A stretch of DNA of 64,000 bases from Roseomonas sp. KE2513 (GTDB lineage Bacteria > Pseudomonadota > Alphaproteobacteria > Acetobacterales > Acetobacteraceae): positions 62,001-126,000 of the forward strand of contig NZ_RCVR01000009.1 in assembly GCF_016107305.1 (NCBI RefSeq), read 5' to 3'. Shown here one piece after another: positions 29,678 through 39,300 of this stretch. Each line of letters starts with the position of its first letter. Position 1 is the stretch's first letter. The notes under the pieces are model-generated. The model was given only the letters and a program-made list of their open reading frames with translations, was not told the origin of the DNA and did no database searches. The translations under genes and the position numbers were made by a program.

Positions 29678-29914
29678 CCGGGGAGAGGAAGAAGGAATTC
29701 TTCCTCTCCCCGGACCCCTCACCATCATCTTCTTCTTCCAGTTTGGGATACCTTGCGGCCGGTGCGCCTCGGGTCGCTGCCCCGAGGCGACTGCACGCGC
29801 AGAAAGGGCACGAAGAAGAACTGGCCCCGATCACCGCATCGGCGAAGCCAGATGGGGATCCAAGGGCCTCAGGCCCTTGGCTGGAGAGGTGCCGGAGAGG
29901 GCAGCGCCCTCTCT
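29678..29914 (+). repeat. Structured intergenic repeat, copy C (reference orientation)
   Basis: The most complete copy. Hairpin 1 is a perfect 16-bp inverted repeat, CCGGGGAGAGGAAGAA with its complement (29678-29713), around GGAA. Hairpin 2 is CGCCTCGGG/CCCGAGGCG (29765-29773, 29781-29789). Hairpin 3 is CCAAGGGCCT-C-AGGCCCTTGG (29860-29880). Hairpin 4 is GAGAGGGC-AGC-GCCCTCTC (29895-29913). It lies between pobA and a convergent SDR gene, which it could terminate from both sides. Confidence 0.9.
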
Positions 29915-29957
29915 GGCGGCGCTAACCCTCGTAGTCGGTATCTCCCCCTGAACCCCC

Positions 29958-30719
29958 TCAGATCACCACGCCGCCGCTGACATGGATCACCTGCCCCGTG
30001 ACGTAGCCCGCGCCCGGCGAGGCCAGGAAGGCCACGGCCGCCGCCACGTCCGCCGGCGTGCCCAGCCGGCGCATGGGGATGCGCGGCAGCACGGCGTCCC
30101 AGGCCGCGGGGTCTAGTGCCGCATGGGCGCCCGCGTCCTTGCGGGTGAAACCCGGCGCCACCGCGTTCACCGTGACCGCCGGCGCCCATTCGAGGGCCAG
30201 CGCCCGCACCAGTGCCTCCGTCCCTGCCTTGGCCGCGGCGCTGGCGGGAAAGACCGTCGTGTCCGTCCGAAACAAATGCGCAACGAACGAGGAGACGGCG
30301 ATCATCCGCGCGGCGCGGCCCTCCGCCCCCGCGCGGCGCAGGTGCGGCCCCGCCGCACGAGCCAGCCGCAGGAAGCCCCAGAGAACGGTGTCGGCGCTGC
30401 GAGCGAAGTCCTCGTCTGTCAGGGCGGAGACAGGGGTGCGATCGGCGAAGCCCGCATTGGCCACCACCACGTCCAGCCCGCCGAAGGCGGCAGCCGCCTC
30501 CTCCACCAGCCGCGCGGGGGTGGAAGCGTCTGTCAGGTCGCCCATCAGCACGAGGGCCGCGGCGCCGGCGGCGCGCAGCTCGGCGGCGACGGCCTCGGCG
30601 CCCTCCCGGTTCCGGCGGGCATGCACTGCGATGGCAGCGCCGGGCAGGGCCATGGCGCGTGCCACCGCCGCCCCGATCCCGCTCGAAGCCCCCGTGATCA
30701 GGATCCGTCGCTCGGCCAT
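29958..30719 (-). CDS. SDR-family protein with replaced catalytic tyrosine
   Basis: The 253-residue product has an intact Rossmann core: TGASSGIGAA, DLTDAS, VVANAGFADR and VNAVAPGFTRKDAG. The active-site Ser region is VSSFVAH. The YxxxK motif, however, reads SAAAK (VFPASAAAKAGTEAL), so the catalytic Tyr is Ser while Lys is kept. The ending GYVTGQVIHVSGGVVI is typical of 3-oxoacyl-ACP reductase-like SDRs. ATG 30719 follows GGGGAGGA. It may be inactive, act with another base, or serve as a binding protein. It lies 1.3 kb from the PKS locus but faces away from it. Confidence 0.85.
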   Translation of the reverse strand: MAERRILITGASSGIGAAVARAMALPGAAIAVHARRNREGAEAVAAELRAAGAAALVLMGDLTDASTPARLVEEAAAAFGGLDVVVANAGFADRTPVSALTDEDFARSADTVLWGFLRLARAAGPHLRRAGAEGRAARMIAVSSFVAHLFRTDTTVFPASAAAKAGTEALVRALALEWAPAVTVNAVAPGFTRKDAGAHAALDPAAWDAVLPRIPMRRLGTPADVAAAVAFLASPGAGYVTGQVIHVSGGVVI

Positions 30720-30820
30720 TCGCCATTCCTCCCCAGCCGGGCCCCTGGCCGCGCCCCCGATGGACGACGGCGCCCCTGCCCCCCAGGATGCCGTGCCACA
30801 CGACAATGGGGGAGAGGCGC

Positions 30821-31828
30821 ATGGCGGTGACGGTGATGCAGGCGGAGGGCCTCTATCCCGACGACACGGTGGAGCGGGAGGTCCTGGGCCCCGATGTCCG
30901 CGTCCTGCAACCGGGTGTTCGCAGCCTGGCCGAGGTGCCGGACGCTCTCTGCGCGGAGGTCGAGGGGCTCTTCGTCTTCCGCGACTGGCTGGGCCCCACC
31001 GACATCGCCCGCTTTCCCCGGCTGCGCTGCGTGGTCCGCATGGGCGTGGGCTACGACCGGCTGGACCGGCCGGCACTGGCCGCGCGGGGCGTCACGGTCT
31101 GCAACCTGCCGGATTACGGCACGACGGAGGTAGCCGACCACGCCATCAGCCTCGCCCTCGCCCTCCGCCGCGGGCTGCTGCTGCACCACGACGCGCAGCG
31201 CGCCAGCCCGCCCGCCGCCTGGACCCCCATCGAGTCGCCCCTCATCCAGCGGCCTTCGACCCGCGTCTTCGGAGTGCTCGGCCTCGGGCGAATCGGTACG
31301 GCGGCGGCGCTCAGGGCGAAGGCCTTCGGCTGGCGCGTGGTGTTCCACGACCCCTACCGGCCGAACGGCAGCGACCTTGCCCTCGGGATCGAGCGCGCCC
31401 GCACGATCGAGGAGCTGTTCACCCGTGCGGACACCCTCTCGCTGCACACGCCGCTGACCCGCACCACCCGCGGCCTTGTGGACGGCCGCCTTCTCCGCCT
31501 GATGCCACCTGGCGCCGTGGTGGTGAACACTGCCCGCGGCCCGATCCTTGACCTGGACGCGCTGGAAGCCTGCCTGAGAGACGGCACCCTCGCCGGGGCG
31601 GGCCTCGACGTCCTGCCGGAGGAGCCGCCTGGACCTGTGGTCCATCCCTTGCTCGAGGCTTACCGGCAGGGGGAGGCTTGGCTGGCGGGGCGGCTCATCG
31701 TCACACCCCACAGCGCCTTTCACTCGCCGGAGGCCCTGCTCGATATCCGTCGCAAGAGCGCCGAAACGATGCGGGATGTGTTGTTGGAAGGAAGGCTGAC
31801 GAACGTTGTCCGGCCGGAAGATGACTGA
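30821..31828 (+). CDS. D-isomer-specific 2-hydroxyacid dehydrogenase (CtBP-like)
   Basis: The 335-residue NAD-dependent dehydrogenase has the dinucleotide loop GVLGLGRIGTAAAL. Its catalytic residues are Arg in VVNTARGPILD, Glu in DVLPEEPP and His in VTPHSAFHSPE. RMGVGYDRLDRPALAARGVTVCNLPDYGTTEVADHAI is typical of the C-terminal-binding-protein/phosphoglycerate dehydrogenase group. I start at ATG 30821, which has GGGGGAGAGG seven bases upstream; earlier ATGs at 30788 and 30806 are weaker. The substrate is unknown. It is the last gene before the AT-rich region that precedes the PKS locus. Confidence 0.9.
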   Translation: MAVTVMQAEGLYPDDTVEREVLGPDVRVLQPGVRSLAEVPDALCAEVEGLFVFRDWLGPTDIARFPRLRCVVRMGVGYDRLDRPALAARGVTVCNLPDYGTTEVADHAISLALALRRGLLLHHDAQRASPPAAWTPIESPLIQRPSTRVFGVLGLGRIGTAAALRAKAFGWRVVFHDPYRPNGSDLALGIERARTIEELFTRADTLSLHTPLTRTTRGLVDGRLLRLMPPGAVVVNTARGPILDLDALEACLRDGTLAGAGLDVLPEEPPGPVVHPLLEAYRQGEAWLAGRLIVTPHSAFHSPEALLDIRRKSAETMRDVLLEGRLTNVVRPEDD

Positions 31829-31830
31829 GT

Positions 31831-31930
31831 CTCACACAATAACAATATTGTGATCTCATTTTGTTTCATTTGTTGAACAAATTACTTCGGTGGTGTGTGC
31901 AAGAAAGCCCCACATCATTAGATATTTCCG
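31831..31930. promoter_or_regulatory. AT-rich control region upstream of the glycosyltransferase/PKS locus
   Basis: By direct count only 36 of these 100 bases are G or C, in a window that is otherwise very GC-rich. Two dyads stand out: CACAAT-N6-ATTGTG (31835-31852) and the perfect 15-mer ATTTGTTGAACAAAT (31868-31882). The region lies after the dehydrogenase stop and before the glycosyltransferase. It may hold the locus promoter, an operator, a weak terminator, or a trace of transferred DNA. No protein-coding gene is evident in it. Confidence 0.55.
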
Positions 31931-32057
31931 AAAGTCGGTTGATCTCGGTAGCGGTAGGGCCTGGCCTTGCGGTAAACAGAATTTGAAAGCTCCGAGGGGA
32001 TTGGCAGTGCCGCGAGGCAAGGGGACCGCAGGCCCGACATTGCGGCCGACCGACCGC

Positions 32058-33347
32058 ATGCCGCACATCGTTCTCGACGTCTCCCGTCTGCTGGCCTGTG
32101 GCTCGAAGGCAGCGCCTTCGGGAATCGATCGGGTGGAGATGGCCTATGCCCGCCATTGGGCAGGCGCGCCGGAGGGCAGTTGCACCTTCGTCGCCCAGGC
32201 CATGCTCGGGGACTATGTGGCCCTGCCCTTCCGGGCGGTGCTCGGCCTCATCACTTCGCTTACGGATGCCTGGGCGCAGGGTGACCCAACCGGGGCCCAG
32301 GCGCGCCGGGCGCGGCGGCTGGCGGTCGCGCTGCGCTGGCGTGTCATGGCCGGCATGGGCCAGCGCGAGTTGGCCAAGCGCCTGCGACAGCCCGGGCCGA
32401 AGACCTTTCTCCTCGTCTCCCACCGCGCGCTGGAGCGGGAGCGGCCGATCCAGGCCATGCGCGAGGCCGGCTGCAGCTTCGTGCCCCTCATCCACGACCT
32501 CATCCCCGCCACCCATCCCGAATACGCCCGGCCGGGCCAGTCGGAGCGGCATTTGCGTCGCATCCGCACCACAGCGGCGCTGTCGGACGCCATCGTGGTC
32601 AACTCCGCCCATACCGAGTGGGCGCTCCGCCCGCACCTTCGCTCCCGCGGCACCCCGCCGGAGGTGCTGGTGGCGCCGCTCGGCATCGATCCGCTGCCTG
32701 CCCCCACACTGGCCCTGCCGGCCGAGCCCTTCTTCGTCGTCCTCGGCACGATCGAGCCGCGCAAGAACCACCTTCTCCTGCTGCATCTCTGGCGCGACCT
32801 CGCGGCACAGATGAGGGGCAAGGTGCCCCACCTCGTGATCGTCGGCCGCCGCGGCTGGGAGAACGAGAACGTCGTTGACATCCTCGAGCGCTGCGACGCC
32901 CTGCGGGGCGTGGTGCGCGAGGTTGGCCAGGTTCCCGACCGTGAGGTGTGGGAGCTGCTGCGCGGCGCCCGCGCGCTCCTCTTCCCCTCCTTCGCCGAGG
33001 GCTACGGCCTGCCGCTGGCGGAAGCCCTCGCCCTTGGCGTGCCCGCCATCTGCTCGGACCTGCCCGCGCTGCGCGAGGTCGGCGGCACCGTGCCGGACTA
33101 CCTCGACCCGCTGGACGGGCTTGCCTGGCGGAAGGCAATCCTCGATTACGCGGCCACCGACAGCGCCGCCCGCCGCGCGCAGCTCGGCCGGCTGTCAGGC
33201 TGGACGGCGCCGCGCTGGGAAACGCATTTCGAGATGGTCGACGACATGCTCGCCAGGCTGGCCCACCACCCCCTCCGCACCACCGCGCGCGCGCCTGTGC
33301 TGGGGCGGCTCCGCGGACTCGTCCGCTCCGGCGGGGCCGCCACCTGA
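32058..33347 (+). CDS. Glycosyltransferase, GT4-like
   Basis: The 429-residue product begins MPHIVLDVSRLLACGSKAAPSGIDRVEMAYARHW, as in many family-1/4 transferases. The nucleotide-sugar-binding half has VLGTIEPRKNHLLLLHLWRDLA, VIVGRRGWENENV and the EX7E-type element FPSFAEGYGLPLAEALALGVPAICSDLPALREVGG. ATG 32058 gives the conserved N-terminus. GTG 32007, preceded by CGAGGGG, is a real alternative adding 17 residues. It is the first gene of the PKS locus, 25 bases before the PKS start. It probably adds a sugar to a lipid or capsule precursor; donor and acceptor are unknown. Confidence 0.88.
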   Translation: MPHIVLDVSRLLACGSKAAPSGIDRVEMAYARHWAGAPEGSCTFVAQAMLGDYVALPFRAVLGLITSLTDAWAQGDPTGAQARRARRLAVALRWRVMAGMGQRELAKRLRQPGPKTFLLVSHRALERERPIQAMREAGCSFVPLIHDLIPATHPEYARPGQSERHLRRIRTTAALSDAIVVNSAHTEWALRPHLRSRGTPPEVLVAPLGIDPLPAPTLALPAEPFFVVLGTIEPRKNHLLLLHLWRDLAAQMRGKVPHLVIVGRRGWENENVVDILERCDALRGVVREVGQVPDREVWELLRGARALLFPSFAEGYGLPLAEALALGVPAICSDLPALREVGGTVPDYLDPLDGLAWRKAILDYAATDSAARRAQLGRLSGWTAPRWETHFEMVDDMLARLAHHPLRTTARAPVLGRLRGLVRSGGAAT

Positions 33348-33372
33348 GCCCCGTGCCGGGGAGCGCCACCCG

Positions 33373-36300
33373 GTGAGACGCACCGGGGGAGGGCCGGACC
33401 GCGCCGGCCGTGCCTTCCAGCAGTCCGCGCCCGAGCCGATCGCCATCGTCGGCGCCGCCTGTCGCTTCCCGGGCGCGCCGGACCTCAACGCCTTCTGGTC
33501 CCTTCTCGAGGAGGGGCAGGACGCCGTCGGCACCCTGCCGGCCGACCGCTTCAGCCTCGACCTATTTCACCACCCCCGTCGGGGCGAGCCCGGCCGGTCC
33601 TACAGCTTCGCCGCCGGCCATATCGGCGATGTCGCTGGCTTCGACGCCGCGCATTTCGGCCTCTCCCCGCGCGAGATGGCCGAGGCCGACCCGCAGCAGC
33701 GCCTCCTGCTCGAGGTGGCCTCCGAGGCGCTGGAGGATGCCGGCTGGCCCGCCAGCGCCGTCGCGGGGCGGGAGATCGGCGTCTTCGTCGGCGGCTCCTC
33801 CACCGATTACGCGGAACTGCGCCTCTCCGACCCCTCCGGGGCGGACCGGCACTTCATGACCGGCAACACCCTCTCCATCCTCGGGAACCGGATCACCAAC
33901 GTCTTCGACCTCCGCGGCGGCGCGCAGACGATCGACACCGCCTGCTCCTCCTCCCTCGTCGCGCTGTCGCTCGCGGTGGACGCGCTCCGCGCCGGGCGGG
34001 TGGAGGCGGCGCTCGTCGGCGGCGTGCAGCTCCTCCTCTCGCCCTACGCCTTCATCGGCTTCTCGCGGGCCGCCATGCTCTCCCCCACCGGTCGCTGCCG
34101 CGCCTTCGCGGCGGGGGCGGACGGCTATGTGCGCGGGGAGGGCGCGGGGATGGTGGTCCTCAAGCCCCTCTCGGCCGCCCGCGCCGCCGGGGACGAGGTG
34201 CGTGGCGTGATCCTCGCGGCCGGGGTGAACACGGTTGGCCGCTCCATCGGCCTCTCCCTGCCCGATCCCCGCTCCCAGTCCGCCCTGCTGCGCCGGGTCC
34301 TCGCCGAATCCGGCCTCCCGCCGGACCGCATCGCCTATTTCGAGGCGCACGGCACCGGCACCCAGGCCGGCGACCCCGTGGAGGCCGCGGCCATCGGCGA
34401 GGTGCTCTCGGGCGCCACGCGGGCGGAGGCGCTGCCGGTCGGCTCCGTGAAGTCCAACATCGGCCACCTGGAGACGGCGTCCGGCATGGCCGGGCTGCTC
34501 AAGGCCCTGCTGATGCTGGAGAAGCGGGTCATTCCGCCCAGCCTCCACTTCGAGGCACCGAACCCGCGCATCGACTTCGGCGCCCTCAACATCCGCGTGC
34601 CCACGGCGCCCGAGCGCCTGCCCGGCCGCCAGCCGGTGATCGGGGTGAACTCCTTCGGCTTCGGAGGCACCAACGCATCCCTCCTCCTCGCGCCGCCCCC
34701 CGCTCCGCGCCGGCGCGCGCCCGAGGTGGAGGGCGGGATGCCGCCCCTCATCCTCTCCACCCGCTCCGCCGCCACGCTGGCCCGCGCGGCCGGCGCCTGG
34801 GCCGCGGCACTCCGTGCCGAGCCCGCCCGCGCGCCGGCGCTGCTGCGCGGCCTCGTCCGGCACCGTGACCTCGGCCCGCACCGCCTCGTGCTGCGCGGCG
34901 ACAATCCCGAAGTCCTGGCGGCGGGGCTGCAGGCTTTCGCGGCGGGGGAGCCGGTGGGCGCGCACGGCGCCGTCCCCGCCGGCGCCTCCGGGGACGGCAT
35001 CGCCTTTGCCTTCTCCGGCAACGGCGCGCAGTTCCCAGGCATGGCGCGCGAGGCCATGGCGCATTCCCGCCCCTTCCGGGAGGCGGTGGAGGCCGCCGAT
35101 GCCGAGCTCGCACCCCGCCTTGGCTGGTCCGTCGCCGCCGCGCTGGCGGAGGGGCTGACCGCCGAGGCCCTCGCCGCCACCGAGGTCGCCCAGCCCGCCC
35201 TCTTCGCTGCCCAGCAAGGCCTCGTCGCCGCCCTCGCCGCGGAGGGGATCGAGCCCGCCATGGTGCTCGGCCATTCCGTCGGCGAGGTGGCGGCGGCGCT
35301 CGCGGCCGGCATTCTCGACCTGCCCGCGGCCGCCCGGCTGATCGTCGCCCGCTCCGCTGCGCAGGGACGCACGCGCGGGCGTGGCCGCATGGCCGCCCTG
35401 ACCGCGACCGAGGCCGAGGCCGCGCCGCTTCTGGCCGAGTGCGGCCCGGGGCTCGAGATCGCCGCCCGCAACGCCCCGCGCGCCTTCACCATCGCCGGCC
35501 CCGCCGCCGCGATCGAGCGCCTGGCCGCCGCCGCCCGCCGGCAGCGCCTGACCCTCGTCGTGCTTGACCTCGACTACGCCTTCCACTCCGCCGCCATGAA
35601 CGAGGTGGAGGAGGAGCTGGCGGCCTCGTTGGAAGGACTGCGCGCGGCCGCGCCCCGCCTGCCCTTCCTCTCGTCCGTCACCGGCGCGGCGCTCGATGCG
35701 CCGGCGGATGCGGCCTACTGGTGGCGCAACCTGCGCGCGCCCGTGCGCTTCGCCGAGGCCGCACTTGAGGCCGCACGCCGCGGAGTGGGTCTGGTGGTCG
35801 AGATCGGCCCCCACCCGATCCTGCAATCCTACCTGCGGGAAGCGATGCGCTCGGCAAAGTCGAGCGCCCCGGTCCTCGCCAGCCTCTCCCGCCGCGACCC
35901 GCCCGGCGACCCCATCCCCCTAATCGCCGACCGCGCGACGGCGCTCGGCGCCGATCCGCGCCGCGCGCCCTCCTTCGCCGGCCCGGCCCTGCGCCGCGGC
36001 CTGCCGCCAACCCCCTATGCCCGCACGCGCCACTGGTTCCCGGGCACGCCCGAGGCGGCACGGCTGCATGACCCCGTCCTCGACCACCCGCTACTCGGCT
36101 TCCGGCGCGATGCCGGGCCGGAGGACGGCGCCGGGCTCTGGACGCGGGTCCTCGACACCGACCTCATGCCCTGGCTTGCCGACCACCGGCTGGGCGAGGA
36201 CGCGGTGCTCCCCGCCGCCGCCATGGCGGAGATGGCGCTCGCCGCCGCCGCCCTCCGCTTCCCCGAGGCAGAGGCGCTGGAACTGTCGGGCCTGCAGATC

Positions 36301-39300
36301 CTGCGCCCCCTGCCCATCCCCGGCAGCGGTCCCGAGGCGGGCAGCCAGGAGCTGCGCTTCCGCCTGGCCGATGACGGCACCTTCCGCCTCGAATCCCGCC
36401 GTCGGATGGGTGCGGAGGGCTGGTCCCTCAACGCCCGCGGCCTGCTGCGCGCCGCCGGCGCCGAGGCCCTGCCTGGCCCGGCGCACCCCCTCGCGCCCGG
36501 CGGGCGGCGGGTGGAGGAGGCGGCGCTGCATGCCACCGCCGCGCGCTGCGGCCTCGCCTACGGCCCCGCCTTCCGCCCGGTTCGCCACGTGCTGCTGGGG
36601 GGCGAAGGAGCCGCAGCGGAGGTGGTGCTGGAACTGCCGCCCGGCGCCCCATCCGATGACGGCTTCCTCCTCCACCCCGTACGGCTGGACGGCGCCATGC
36701 AGGGCCTGATCGCCCTCCTTGCCGACCAGCAGGGCCCCGGCGCGGCCGCCTCCGGGGAGGCGCTGGTGCCGGTGCGCTTCGAACGCCTCGTGGCCCGGCG
36801 CGGCGCCGGCCCCGCCGTGCGCGCGAGTCTCGCGCTCACCTACGCTGGCCAGCGCGCGGCCGAGGCGCGGCTCGTGCTCGCCGACGCCGCCGGCCGACCG
36901 GTCGCAGTGGCCGAGGGCGTCTGGTTCCAGCGCGCCCGCCTCGGCCGCGCGGCCACCGAGGCCGCGGTCTTCCGCCTGGAGGACCGGGTCGCCCCCGATC
37001 CCGCCCTGCCGCCCGCCTCGCCCGACCTCGACGCCGCCCTCGCTGCGGCCGAGGCGCGGGACGACGCGCTGGACCTCTCCGAATCCGCCCTCCTGCTGGA
37101 GGCCTATGTCGCCTCCGCGGCCACCCGTGCCCTCGCAGGCGGGGCAGCCGGAGACGCGCCCGGCGGCGCCATTGTCCCGACCAACCCCTATGCCGCCGCC
37201 ATGCTCCGCGCGCTGGAGGAGGACGGGCTGGCCGCCCGCGACGGCCATGCTTGGCGCCTGCTGCCGGGCGAGGACCTGCCCGCGCCCGAGGACATCTGGC
37301 TCTCGGTGCTGGCTGAGCGCCCGGTCCTCGCGCAGGACCTCGCGACCGTGGCGCTGGCGGCCGAGCGCCTGCCGGAAGCCCTCGCCGGCCGACTGCCGCC
37401 GGAAGCCGCGCCGCTTGCCCTTTCCGACGAAACGGCCTCCTGCGTCCTCGTCGCCGGGGTGCTGGCGGAGGCGGCGGGCGCGATTGCGGCGGGCTGGCCG
37501 GCCGACCGGCCGCTACGCGTGCTCGACCTCGGCGGCTCCGCCCTCACCCTCGCCCTCTCGGCCCGCTTCGCGCGCTCCGGCCGACGCGTCCTGCACATCC
37601 TGGCCGGCGAGGCCCGCCCGCTGCCGCCGCCGCATGAGACGGCCGAGGTCTCGACGATCGAGTGGCGCCCCGGTGCGGGCAGCCCGGCCCCGGTGGTGGA
37701 CCTCGTGGTCGGCCTCCAGGGCCCGCTCCTGGACGAGGCGGGACCGGGCGTCCTGCCCGACCTCGCCGCCGCGCTTGCGGAGGGCGGCGCGCTCCTTCTC
37801 GCGGCGCCGCAGCCGGGACGGATGGCGGAGTTCCTTCGCGGGCAGGCCCCGGCAAACCCCTCGCGCCCCGGCCTGCCGGGTGCCGCCGCCTGGCAGGGGG
37901 CTCTGGAGACCGATGGCTGGCTCGCCGCGCGCGTCCAGCCCCTGCGCAGTTCGCCCATCCCCGCGCTGCTCGTTGCCGCGCGCCGCGCGCCGCCGCCTCA
38001 CCCCGCCCTCCCCCGCGCGGAGGAGAAGCGTTTCGTGCTCGTCGGCGATGCCGGCGCGGCGCCGCTCGCGGAGGCGCTCGGCCTCGCGCTTGGCGGCGCG
38101 GGCGCCATGGTGGAGAGGCACCGGCTTGAGGACGCCCAGGCTCTGCCGCCCCGCGCGCTGCGCGGCGCCGCGGTGATCGCCGTGGCGAACCCCCTGCCGG
38201 CCGCGCTGGCCACCACCCTCGCCGGCATCGTCCGGCTGGCCGAAGCGGCGACCGGCGCCGCCGCGGGCTTCACCATCCTCGCCCAGGGGGATGCCAGCAC
38301 ACCGGAGGCCGAGGCCGTCCGCGCGCTCGGCCGGGTGCTCGCGAACGAGATGCCGGACCTCGCGCCGCGCCGCATCATCGTGGACGCCGCCCTCGCCCCT
38401 CCGGCCGCCGCGCGCCGGGCCTTGGCCGAGATCGTCTCGCCAGGGGCGGAACCGGAACTGCTGCTCGGCCTTCTCTCCCGCCGGGTGCCGCGCGTGGCGC
38501 TCGGCATGCTCGCCGGCCCCGTCCGCGCGGCGCGCCTCGCGGTCCGCCAGCCCGGCGCCCTCTCCTCCCTCGCCTGGGAGCCGATGGGCCCGCTGCCCAC
38601 CCCCGGCCCCGGCGAGGTGCGGCTGCGCGTGGAGGCCTCCGGCCTCAACTTCCGCGACCTCATGTGGGCCCAGGGTCTGTTGCCGGAGGAGACGCTGAAG
38701 GACGGCTTCGCCGGCGCCGGCCTCGGCATGGAATGCGCGGGCGTGGTGGAGGCCGCGGGCCCTGGCACCGGCTTTCACCCGGGCACACGGGTCTTCGGCT
38801 TCGCCCCGCGCGCCCTGGCCAGCCGGGCGCTGACCCGCGCCCAGGCACTGGCCACCATTCCCGAGGGAGTGTCCTTCACCGCCGCGGCCACGATTCCCGT
38901 GGCCTTCCTCACCGCCGTCTACGCGCTGGAAACCCTCGCCTGCCTCGGCCCCGGGGAGCGCGTGCTGATCCATGGCGGCGCGGGGGCCGTGGGGCTTGCG
39001 GCGCTCCAGGTGGCCCAGGCCGCCGGGGCAGAGGTGGCGATGACCGCCGGCACCGAGGCGCGCCGCGCCTTCCTGCGCGCGGCGGGCGCGGATCTCGTGC
39101 TCGACAGCCGCTCGGGCGGCTTCGACGACACGCTGCGCCGCCACTGGCCGGAGGGGGTGGACGTCGTGCTGAACTCCCTTGCCGGGGAGGCGATGGAGCG
39201 CTCCCTCGCCCTCGTGAAGCCCTTCGGCCGTTTCCTGGAACTCGGCAAGCGCGACTATGCGGAGGACCGGCGCATCGCGGTCCGCCCCTTCCGCCGCAAC

